The notes beneath the pieces are model-generated. The model was not told the origin of the DNA, made no database searches, and worked only from the letters and a program-made list of their open reading frames with translations. From NCBI RefSeq assembly GCF_000350225.1, contig NW_005179140.1, positions 53,920 to 117,919 on the forward strand: a stretch of 64,000 nucleotides of DNA, in the 5' to 3' direction. Position numbers and translations under genes: made by a program. Shown one piece after another: positions 33,392 through 43,400 of the stretch. This stretch comes from Chondrus crispus (taxonomy: Eukaryota > Rhodophyta > Florideophyceae > Gigartinales > Gigartinaceae). How positions within the stretch are numbered: position 1 is the first letter of the stretch; the number at the start of each line of letters is the position of its first letter.

Positions 33392-36300
33392 ATGTCACAA
33401 CAGCAAGAAACATCAGATGCAACCTCGCCTTCGGGATCCGGGCAACAGGCAGAACCCCGCTTCATGCACCACGTCCCTCTGGCTGACCTTAACGACAAAC
33501 AGAAGGAATTCGTGTCCTCTGTACGCCATTTAGAAGCCACTGAGGCTGCCCAAGGGGATGGTCTTCTACGCATATTCGCAGACATGTTCCCTCCCGCAGA
33601 CCTTTTTTCAAAGGAACTCTGTGAACTACCGGCAGTCTACACTGAGCTCCGCAACTTCCTTGATTCACACGGAGCTAACATGCAGCAGCACTCCTCTCGC
33701 CGCATCATGATGACTCTTGCTCATAATATATACGAAGAGCAGGAAGATCAACAAGCTGCGATTGGCATCGTCACCGAGATCATGGCTGCAGGTCGTCGAA
33801 TGAGGACCGATCTTTCCCGGACGGACAACAACCACCAAGAAGAGTCGCAATCACGCTCTGCCCCCACCTCCACCGCAAGTGCCCCTGATAGACTAGCACA
33901 CAATGTTGCCATGCGTCTCAGAGACAGGGATAAAAAGTTTAGCGGGGCGCTTGGTGAGTCGTGGATGGAGTTCGTGGATGAGTACATGCAAGTATGCCGA
34001 GATTATTCTCTGTCTCCAACACAAAAGCTTCACTACATGCACAATCTCCTATCCGGGGATGCGAAGAGGTTCTACCTGGATCGAGTAGATGGCTATGCAA
34101 CCTCATACCAACAAGCCATAGATCTGGTTGAGAATGAATACAATTCCCCTGTTAGACAGGCAAGGGTGAAAAACTACCTCAACACTTTGCGGATCTCTAC
34201 GTTCGTTTCAGATGGGCTAGATGAGTCTGCGGCACTATCCAAAATCTATAAGGTGATCACGAAGTTGTCTCGTCAAGGACCTGCTTCCCATCGCGGTGAT
34301 GCACATAAAGTAGAATTCCTTCGGAACGCAGTCGTTGGATCTGGGTGGTCCCATGAGCCGCTGAGCAGGGTGGCAACGCACGGTCTCTCTTTCCAACAGC
34401 TCTACGGCGAACTGGAGGCTGCTCTCCAACTCCAGAAGGAAGCAAAGCAAGCCATGTTGAGAGATGCCGCAACAAAGACCAAAGACCTTGGCTACGACGA
34501 TGAGGTCCCAGGGATACTCTTCGCAGGTCAGACCCGGTATGCCAAACACCCATCTCGTAATCGCTTCTTCAGAGGTTCAAGGGGTTTCAGCACTCTGTCA
34601 TCTAGACCGAGAACCAGTTTCGATCCACTTAGCATTCAAGGGTGTTTCAACTGTGAAGACAAAACACATACCATTCGAGACTGCCCGCGGCCGATAAACG
34701 CAGCTAAAGCCGCTGCTAACAAACTGGACTACTTTCGAAAAAGGAAACAGACTGGAGAACGTTCTGTACACCTCGTTCTTGCTCAATTATGTCAGCAACT
34801 TGACCAAGGATCTGCTTCCGGCGCCCGAGAAGAGGTCGAGGAGAAAGACATCCCAGAGAAGCAGACTGATCGTGAGATCTTTGAATGCATCTTGGAGGAG
34901 TCTAGCCAGTACGACGTTGACTGCACTTCCCCACGCCCTCTACATTCAAACGAGACTTTATCTCAGGAAGAAGATTCCCTCCATCCATACTTCTCGCAGC
35001 AAGATAGAGAAGACTACGTATTCGTCGTGTACGAAGGGGATAACGCCTCAATATTCAAGTCTGACCATGTGTTCGGTACCGACAAGGACGTTCCCTTCCT
35101 AGGCGCATGTATCGATACGGGAGCACAAAAGTCTGTCATCGGAAAACAACAAGCCCTGGCGTACTTCAGGCTTATCAGGGAGGAGTTCAGGCCGCGCAAG
35201 CAAGGGCATGACCTTAAGTTCAAGTTTGGAAACCGCCGCCACATCGGACTTGGTCGTATTGAGATAAGGATTCCCATCAATGGAACGCACGTTCTATGCC
35301 CGAACATCGAAGTGGTTGATGTAGACGTCCCGCTACTCCTCGGCCTAGACTTTCTTGACGAGTACAAGATGATCGTTGATGCGGCAAATGATTTACTCGA
35401 ATCGAAGATCCGCGCTTGGTCATTCCCTTTAACGCGGAAACTGGGACATCTATATCTTGAATGGGACTACGGAACATTCTACACATCAGAGGAACTGTTG
35501 AAGCTGCACAAACACTTCTTTCATCCAGATTCAGGACGTCTCTACGCAATGCTAAAGCGGGCCGACAATGCGAGTACAACTCCATCTGATCTTAAAGAAC
35601 TGGAGAGGGTCGCATCGGAGTGTGACGTTTGCCAGAGAAACATGGCCGCTCCGAGCAGATTCAGAACCGCTCTTCCGTCCGATGATGTCGTGTTCAATAG
35701 GTGCGTTTGTATGGACATTATGTTCCTCGAGGGGAAGGCAGTGTTGCATATGGTGGACAAGGACACTAAGTTCAGTGCAGCTGCTTTCCTCCCGAAACAG
35801 ACTGTCGACGAGTTGTGGAGCACATACTTGTCGCACTGGGTCCTTCCCTACATCGGTCACGCGCTTGAGATACACGCAGATCAAGGCCCCCAGTTCCGCT
35901 CTCGCAGGTTCGCGTCCTACACGAGCATGGAGGGAGTTCAGCTTCGCTTATCGGGTGTCGAAAGCCACAACAGCCTAGGCGTCGGAGAGAGGTATCACCA
36001 CTACCTGCGTCGTATTTTTCGCAAGATACGCGATGAGTTTCCTGATATACCAATGAAAGACGCATTAAGACTAGCTACAAAAGCCATGAATGATACCGCA
36101 GGACCAAAGGGTTTGGTACCAAGCCTTCTGGTGTTTGGAGTTATGCCAAGAATCCTTCTTCCAGGATCTGTCCAGCTACCTGGCCAAGTCCAGCGCATGA
36201 ATGCCATGCAGGCAGCACGAAAGGATATGTCTAAAGAGGTTGCCCGTAGCCGGCTTAGCACAGCGTTGAGATCAAATGTTCCGGCTGCCACCAACCGCGA

Positions 36301-38194
36301 TATCAGCATAGGCTCTGAAGTGCTTGTCTTTAAAGAACCTCCCGTGAACAAATGGGTTGGACCATTTCATGTGCTCGACGTGAGAGACAAGTCAGTGTTC
36401 ATCAATTCCCAAGGACGTACAACACAAATGTCTATCGACAAAGTGAGGCCGTACTTGCGTCCAATGCATAACGAAAAGCCAAGCACTACGGAACCCAGTG
36501 AGTACAACCCGAGCAATAATACCATAAGCAAGGGTCTGTCGCCAGCAGAGGCATCAAATGCATTGCTAGAGTCCCTTCGCGATCCATTACAGGATCTATT
36601 CTCATCACCGGCTGAGGACAACGCAATATCTCCTGACGAATTTTATATGGAGTTCGCCACATTCCTAACGGAGGTTATTGAATCATCCGATCCTCGATCT
36701 AAGAACGCTGCCTTCTTGTCAGCCATGAAGAAGGAAGTGAGAGGCTTAGAAGATCGCGGTGTTTGGGTTAGGATGTCAAAGAAGGACCTTCCGGAGAATG
36801 CAAATGTGCTAGGCGGTCGCTTCGTCCTCACATTGAAGAACGCTGGCTCTGAACGTGAGACCCCGAAAGCGCGCTTCGTTGCTCAAGGTTTCTCAGATAG
36901 GGAAAAGGACTACATAATCCACAATGTTACCTCACTAAGACAAAGCTCGGTTCGAATGATTGCATCCTTTGCTGCGTCGAAAAGGTTTCGAATCTTCAGC
37001 CACGACGTCACCCAAGCATATACACAAAGTGATGAATGTCTTTCGCGTGAGCTCTACCTTCAGCCGAAACCAGCAGATGCTCCCTTGTTCTCTCTTAACG
37101 CGCACCAAGTGTTGAAGTTGATCAAGCCGATATACGGGACCACTGATGCCGGTGATTACTGGAATGTGACGGTGGACAAGCATGCCAAGAGCGATCTAGG
37201 CATGGAACCGCTCACAGGTGACTCGTCTCTGTATCTTAAGATTAATGCAGATGAAGAAGATGCTTCTGGACTAATGGGAATGCTAGTAGACGATGGACTA
37301 CTGTGTGGTAACGACGCTTTCCAGCGCCTCACCGAAGCTACACTGCATAAATTTGACTCGAGGCCAAGACAGTGGGATAAGGTCGAATTCTATGGCATGC
37401 AAATCGAATCTACGCCTGGTGGTAGTGTTCGAATCCATCAACCAGACCACATCCAGAGGATTGAGATGTTACCTGAAGATGCAACGTTCGAGCACTTTCG
37501 TAGCGCTCGTGCGGCATTAGCCTGGATCACCCACACGAGGCCAGACATCGCCTGCTACGTAAATAAAGCAGCACAAGTCACAGAGAAAGCCTTCGAAAGG
37601 GGGCATATCGAGGCATTCAATCGATGCATCAAGTACCTAAAAAGAGAGCCTTTACATTTGAGTTTCGATCCGCTAAATATCGAAACATTGCAGATTCGTG
37701 TCTATGCGGACGCCGCCTTTGGTACCAATTTGGATTGCAGCTCACAACTTGGGTACGTAATTATGCTATGCGATGCGAACAACTCCGCTCATATTATCGA
37801 CTTCTCCAGCAAAAAATCAAGAAGAGTTGTCAGATCGATAATGGGAGGAGAGATATTTGCCTTGGCAGATGGTTTCGATCGTGCCTTTATGTTAAGGCAT
37901 GACCTGGAGCGTATGTATGCCAGAAAGATCCCGCTGTACGTTTTAACCGACTCTAAACAAGTTTTCGACACCATTACAAAGGCATCCAAAACAACCGAAC
38001 GAAGACTCCTCATCGATATTGCTGCTGCTCGTCAAGCCTACAATCGCCAGGAAATATCAAACATTGGTCTAGTTGCATCGGAAGACATGGTTGCAGATGG
38101 ACTTACGAAAACGAATGCTGGGGCATCATTGATTAAGGTTTTAAGATCCGGCCACAATGCACTCAAGGTGAAACAGTGGATTATTCGAAATTAA
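33392..38194 (+). CDS. Copia Gag-Pol polyprotein, copy 2
   Basis: An intact 1600-residue Ty1/Copia polyprotein, a single Gag-Pol frame. Gag carries a CCHC knuckle (C-X2-C-X4-H-X4-C, from ~residue 420). Next come a protease with the active site DTGA (~574), an integrase with H/C zinc motif and D-D-E core (CMDIM, HADQGPQF, GVGERYH), and a reverse transcriptase with LVDDG (~1299) and the motif HDVTQAYTQS. RNase H follows (VYADAAF) with ADGLTK near the end. It is clearly related to but diverged from copies 1 and 3, so it is a second family. No frame damage is visible, so it may be or recently have been active. The DVTQAY reverse-transcriptase signature resembles the GalEa/PyRE branch, recalled and not tested. 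Confidence 0.93.
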   Translation: MSQQQETSDATSPSGSGQQAEPRFMHHVPLADLNDKQKEFVSSVRHLEATEAAQGDGLLRIFADMFPPADLFSKELCELPAVYTELRNFLDSHGANMQQHSSRRIMMTLAHNIYEEQEDQQAAIGIVTEIMAAGRRMRTDLSRTDNNHQEESQSRSAPTSTASAPDRLAHNVAMRLRDRDKKFSGALGESWMEFVDEYMQVCRDYSLSPTQKLHYMHNLLSGDAKRFYLDRVDGYATSYQQAIDLVENEYNSPVRQARVKNYLNTLRISTFVSDGLDESAALSKIYKVITKLSRQGPASHRGDAHKVEFLRNAVVGSGWSHEPLSRVATHGLSFQQLYGELEAALQLQKEAKQAMLRDAATKTKDLGYDDEVPGILFAGQTRYAKHPSRNRFFRGSRGFSTLSSRPRTSFDPLSIQGCFNCEDKTHTIRDCPRPINAAKAAANKLDYFRKRKQTGERSVHLVLAQLCQQLDQGSASGAREEVEEKDIPEKQTDREIFECILEESSQYDVDCTSPRPLHSNETLSQEEDSLHPYFSQQDREDYVFVVYEGDNASIFKSDHVFGTDKDVPFLGACIDTGAQKSVIGKQQALAYFRLIREEFRPRKQGHDLKFKFGNRRHIGLGRIEIRIPINGTHVLCPNIEVVDVDVPLLLGLDFLDEYKMIVDAANDLLESKIRAWSFPLTRKLGHLYLEWDYGTFYTSEELLKLHKHFFHPDSGRLYAMLKRADNASTTPSDLKELERVASECDVCQRNMAAPSRFRTALPSDDVVFNRCVCMDIMFLEGKAVLHMVDKDTKFSAAAFLPKQTVDELWSTYLSHWVLPYIGHALEIHADQGPQFRSRRFASYTSMEGVQLRLSGVESHNSLGVGERYHHYLRRIFRKIRDEFPDIPMKDALRLATKAMNDTAGPKGLVPSLLVFGVMPRILLPGSVQLPGQVQRMNAMQAARKDMSKEVARSRLSTALRSNVPAATNRDISIGSEVLVFKEPPVNKWVGPFHVLDVRDKSVFINSQGRTTQMSIDKVRPYLRPMHNEKPSTTEPSEYNPSNNTISKGLSPAEASNALLESLRDPLQDLFSSPAEDNAISPDEFYMEFATFLTEVIESSDPRSKNAAFLSAMKKEVRGLEDRGVWVRMSKKDLPENANVLGGRFVLTLKNAGSERETPKARFVAQGFSDREKDYIIHNVTSLRQSSVRMIASFAASKRFRIFSHDVTQAYTQSDECLSRELYLQPKPADAPLFSLNAHQVLKLIKPIYGTTDAGDYWNVTVDKHAKSDLGMEPLTGDSSLYLKINADEEDASGLMGMLVDDGLLCGNDAFQRLTEATLHKFDSRPRQWDKVEFYGMQIESTPGGSVRIHQPDHIQRIEMLPEDATFEHFRSARAALAWITHTRPDIACYVNKAAQVTEKAFERGHIEAFNRCIKYLKREPLHLSFDPLNIETLQIRVYADAAFGTNLDCSSQLGYVIMLCDANNSAHIIDFSSKKSRRVVRSIMGGEIFALADGFDRAFMLRHDLERMYARKIPLYVLTDSKQVFDTITKASKTTERRLLIDIAAARQAYNRQEISNIGLVASEDMVADGLTKTNAGASLIKVLRSGHNALKVKQWIIRN

Positions 38195-38298
38195 GCTATC
38201 ACCATGCCTGTCCTATCGATCTGTTTCAGAAACTATCGAATGTCAAAAACGTGACGTCAAATTGGAGTATCTTGTTCCACCTTTTAAGAAAGTGCCAG

Positions 38299-38380
38299 TG
38301 TGAAAACTGCAGAAGTTGATTGGCGCGTGGTTTTCTCCACGCGCTGTAAGGACAAGATACTCTAGTAATTTCCCTCTCTG
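38299..38380 (+). repeat. 3' LTR of Copia copy 2, left part
   Basis: The first 82 bp of the LTR (starting TGTGAAAAC), ending in CTCTG (38376-38380), which is the target duplication of copy 3. The rest continues at 45639. Confidence 0.92.
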
Positions 38381-38694
38381 TGGGAAAGTTTCTATCATAA
38401 TGTCTGTCATATGGCGATATACCTCACCACGTGAATGGGTCACGGGGTGAGGAAAGAACTTGCCGTGTTTAGGGTTACAGTAAATTAGTATATAACGGAC
38501 AATCCCATGCGACTAGCGCGTGGGTCTGCCCGGAGGCAGATTTGAACAGACGTGTCTACGCAGAATCCTTCACGAACAGCGCTCCGATTGCCCGGAGGTT
38601 CGGTTGGGTTTGAAGAGCCGGTCGTAGGTTCTTCTAGACATTAATAAACTGTTTAAACTATTTCCTTCAAACTTTTCCTGGGACAATTCCCACA
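38381..38694 (+). repeat. 5' LTR of Copia copy 3
   Basis: Starts TGGGAAAG (TGTGAAAG in the 3' LTR) and ends CCCACA. TATATAAC lies near 38490 and AATAAA at 38643-38648. It is followed directly by the palindrome TTGATCAA. Confidence 0.93.
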
Positions 38695-40494
38695 TTGATC
38701 AATCGCGTTTTTTCCCTTACGTTTTTTTTCTCGACAATTCTATTGGCCAAGTGAAGATCCGCCACCATTTCTTTCGAGCACCGCACATATCTCCAGACCT
38801 CCAGCGTGTGTTCCTCCCTGCTCGCGCGCCGCTCACCTCGCCGCTCGCTGGTTGCTTTTGCTGCCGCTCGCCCGCCGCTGCCTTTGTCGGCGCTCGCTCG
38901 CCAGTGCCCTCGCCGCTGCTCGCTCGTTGCTACGTTTGTCGCCGCTCGCTCGGTGCTGCCTTTGTCGCTGCTCGCTCAACGCTTCCTCACCCGCCGTTCC
39001 CGCCGTTGTCTAGCCTGCGCTGCCGCTGCGCCCCGCCGCTCCCCTGCTGACCGGGCTGGCTGCCGCTGCGCCCCCCGCCGCTGCGCCGCGCCCGCCACCC
39101 CGGCTATTAGCTGGTCTACGCCGTCGCTGCCTCGTCACCACGCCGCCGCCCACCGCTTCTCGCCGTAGCCCTGCCGCTGCGCCGCCGCCACCCGCCGCTG
39201 TCTGTCCTGCGCCGCCGCTGCACCCCGCCGTCCACTTCTGTACGGGCCGCGCCGCCGCTGCCCCTCCGCCGCGCCGCGCCCGGCGCTCCGGCTGCTGCCT
39301 GGCCTACGCCGCCGCTACTCTCAAGCCACCGAGCCGCCGCGCACGCCTCTCGCCGCTGCCGGCCATACGCCGTTGCTGCGCCGCTATTCCGCCGCCGCCA
39401 CAGCCACTCCCAACCCGCTGCGCCGCTGAGCAAGGCTCTTCCTGCTGTCGGTTCTACGTCGCCGTTGCGACAAACTGTACGCCGCCACTGCGACGGCGCG
39501 CGTCTGCCGCTGCTACTCAGCGAGCCGCCGTGCCTCCGCGCACTCCTCTCGCTGCTGCCGGTCCTACGCTGCCACTTCGCCGCCCTGCACGAACGGTGCT
39601 GAGATTTGCAAGCCGCCGCCCCGTCGCACACAGCTCTCGTTGGTGCGCCGCCGCCTCGCTGCCACTCGCTCGCCGCCACCCGCCGCCGCTGCTGCTTCCC
39701 AGGTCCTGCGCCGCTGCAAACGGGTCTTGCTTGTGCCTGGCTTGCGCCTCCGTTGCGCCCCCGAGGCACGCCGCTGCTACCCCGCCGTCGTGCCGCCGCC
39801 GCTACTACCGCAGCCAACGACTGCTGTGGCCGTGCTACACACCAACCGTTGTCGTGTTGGACTACTAGGTTCCCGGCCGATTCACAGGGTTTGGGTACTG
39901 AGACTGCTACGAAAGGGACTGAAGGACTGTTGTCGAGGTTTGTGGAGGTTAGGGAATCGGTTCTGATTTAACTTTGCTCGAGAGCGGTTGACCCGGAATA
40001 AATACCCGGTGACGCGACGCTGGCAACTCGAACTGGAAGGTGAACCTCTCCGGCAGGGAACCCCACCGGTCCTTTTTAGGGCGGATAACGGTGTCGACCC
40101 TCTGTGGTCTGGTATTTCCGGGCGTGGGAATCCTCTGGGGTGTTGTGCACTGAGTAGGTAAAAGACAGAACGGACGAACTAACCGTCGAGCTTGCTTCCC
40201 ACAAGAGACCAGACAGCCTTAAAGCCTGTGTACTGGCTGCTGTGGAAGTCTCGTAGGGATCTGAAAGCGCCTACTCCGTGAAAGCAGGAGCAGGTAGATA
40301 GCTGAAGACGTTCCCTGACCCGTACAGTCTACGGGCGCCAGAGGTCGGACCTCTTCTACCCGCTAGAGCAGCGGGCGCCGAGGGTCGGACCCTAACAAGG
40401 TCAACCGTGTTCAGCTCAAGTTACTGCCCAATCAGCTCTTGTTCGTCAAGAATACACTACCCAAATCTTCCCCAGTCGCCTCCTGCTCCCCGAG
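38695..40494 (+). other. Leader of Copia copy 3
   Basis: 1.8 kb between the LTR and the ATG. A C/T-rich GCCGCT tract spans about 38800-39840; frames inside it on both strands are compositional. From ~39860 the sequence is balanced and well conserved with copy 1. It lacks the 122-bp segment found in copy 1. Confidence 0.6.
40270..40393 (+). promoter_or_regulatory. Conserved hairpin chain in Copia copy 3 leader
   Basis: Helices: 40270-40277 with 40287-40294; 40319-40324 with 40330-40335; 40340-40345 with 40349-40354 (AGAGGT/ACCTCT); 40359-40364 with 40370-40375; 40381-40385 with 40389-40393 (AGGGT/ACCCT). The last lies 101 nt before the start codon, with no ATG between. Confidence 0.6.
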
Positions 40495-43400
40495 ATGCCG
40501 CCTTCCCCCTCCAACGATGGAGCAGGGAGATCCGAAAGCGGCCAACCTTCAACTCCCGCTCCTGCCGAACCCCAGCATACCTTTATGAAGGGTATTTCAA
40601 GTGAGACATTGGGTGCTCTTACTAGTCCTCAGAAGGGGTTCATATCCTCAATCCGATTTCTTGAAGGGAACCCAGAACTCACAGGTCTTCAATTGAAACG
40701 GGCCATCGCCGATATGTTCCCACCCGCCTCACTTTTCCGACAGGAGATTTGCGACATCCCTGCAGTTCTAATAGAACTTCGGAACTTCCTTGATAGTCGA
40801 GGGGGAAATTTGCAACAGCACTCGTCTCACAGGGTCGTCATGACTTTGGCGCACGGCCTTTACGAAGAGGCCGAAGACACACAAGCAGCGATTGAGATGG
40901 CGCGTGAAATCGTCGCTGCTGGTCGCCGACCTCGATCAACTGCTTCACGCTCAAACAGGAGAGAAGAAACGCAGCCAGCTTCTCAGGTGACAACACCGAC
41001 CTCCACAAACAACACCTCAGCAGAAAAAGTTGCACATAATGTAGCTATGAGGCTTAAGGACAGGGACAAAAAGTTTTCTGGAGACTTAGGTGACTCTTGG
41101 ATGGAGTACGTCGACGACTATATGCAGCTTTGTCGTGACTACTCCCTATCCCCTTCCCAGAAACTGCAGTATCTTCACAACCTGCTACAGGGTGACGCAA
41201 AAAGATACTACCTGGATAAGGTAGATGGATATGCCACCACTTTCCAACAGGCCATTCAAATGCTAGAAAGCGAATACAACTCTGCAGTGCGACAGAGTAG
41301 GGTCAAGAACTACTTAGGCTCCCTTCGTGTAACTTCTTTTGCCTCCCAGGGTACCGAAATGTCTGATGCCCTTGCGAAAGTGTACAAATCTATCATAAAG
41401 CTTTCAAGGCAGGCCCCGAGATCTCACCAGGGGGACGCACACAAGGTGGAATTCCTGCGGAACGCTGTCGTCGGGACTCCTTGGTCAAACGAACCATTGA
41501 GTAGAGTCGCAACACACCAACTGACATTCCAGCAGCTTTATGCAGAGCTAGAAGCAGCTCTTCAGTTGCACAAAGAATCTAAGCTGGCCATGCTACGAGA
41601 CCGTGCTCAACTAGGGCGAAGAACACTCCCTGAAGATGATTCTGCAAGGATCATGTACGCCGGGCAAGGCCGTTACTATCACGGTACGGCTCCTTCTCAT
41701 GTCGGTAAGGCTCGGAAGTCATACAAACCATCTTCAATCCCCAGAGGGACAGAAGCAAAGCCTGCCCGGACGGGACAGTTCGACCCCCTCTCAGTTTCTG
41801 GATGCTTCAATTGTGGCGGCAACCATCTTGTAAAGGACTGTACTCTGCCGTTGAATACATCTCGAGCAGCTGCACGGAAGATGGATTACTACTCGAAGAA
41901 GGCAAACACAAAAACCATCGCGGTGCATCACGTTCTAGCAGATCTATGCCAACAACTGGACTGCACACGAACTGATGATCCTGACGAAGAAATCGAGCGT
42001 AACGAGGTAAGCATATTCGAGAGTATCCTTGGACAAGAAAGTCCAGTACCGGAAGTCGAGTCCGAGGATGAGGGGACCCCCTCATACCCGGACGAACACA
42101 CAACTCATGTCTACGTCACTAGAAAGACTTGCAGCATACCATCGCTGGACCTCTTCCAGGGCGTCTGCATTGATTCTGCCGCTCAGAAGTCGGTGATAGG
42201 AGCTGCACAAGCAAAAGCGTACTGCAGCTTATTCGACATCCCTTTCCAACCCTCTGACTGCAAGACAAGGAACGTGTTCAGCTTCGGGACTCATAAACAT
42301 CCTGGTCTTGGGATTTTGGACATTCGAGTACCAGTCAGCCCAACCCATTTCCTCCCCCTCTCTGTGGATGTGGTTGATACCAACGTACCATTCCTTCTCG
42401 GCCTCGATTACATGGAACGGTATAGAATGGTAATTGACACAGATAAGTGTGTTCTCTCATCAAGACTCCAGGGGTGGACTGTCCCACTAAAGAAGAAACT
42501 GGGGCACTTGTACTACGAGTGGGGTCCACAAATTCTCTTTACCGAAACCGAATTGATGAAAGTACACAAGCACTTTCACCACCCAGATTCTGAAAGGCTC
42601 TACGCTGTCATGAAAAGGTCGGACCCCGGGAAAACCTCCCCTCAGGTTCTGAACGACCTGAAGCGCATCACTGCAGCGTGTGACCTTTGTCAAAGACTGT
42701 CACATGCCCCACATCGATTCCGGGTCGCACTCCCAGACGGAGAAGTGGTTTTCAATAAGACCGTATGCCTGGACCTCATGTACCTCGACAATGCCGCAGT
42801 CCTGCACGTGGTAGACAAAGACAAAAAGTTTTCTGCAGCCTCATTCCTTCCCAAGGAAACTGCTGATGACACTTGGAACACTTTCATGCGCATATGGGTC
42901 TGTATATATATTGGGTTCCCAGACATAATGGCAACCGATCAGGGACCCCAATTTACGTCCAATAGATGGCTCAACCTAGTCAATCTAGCCGGGATCACAC
43001 ACCACCCTTCCGGTGTACAGAGCCACAACGCATTGGGCGTTGGTGAGCGGTATCACTCCTTTTTGAGAGGTATCTACCGCAAGACACGGCAGCAATTCCC
43101 GCAACTCGAGAATGACCACATTCTTGCACTCTCCGTCAAGGCCATGAACGATACAGCTGGGTATCACGGCCTGGTCCCCACTCTCCTCGTTTTCGGGGCC
43201 ATGCCGCGGATTCCAGTGACCCCTACCGACCTTCCGGCTCAGGTGGATCGAATGAAGGCTATGGCATTGGCTAGGAAAGAAATGACCAAAGTCATCGCAA
43301 AAGAAAGAGTCACCAGGGCTTTGCGCATGAATGTCCCGGCTGCTGCTCTTACGGATATACCAATCGGCTCCCGCGTCCTGGTGTTCAGGGAGAAGCCTGA

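Noticed and set aside
39116..39817. 233-codon minus-strand frame in the Copia copy 3 leader
   Set aside because: Antisense of the same low-complexity tract, no domain.
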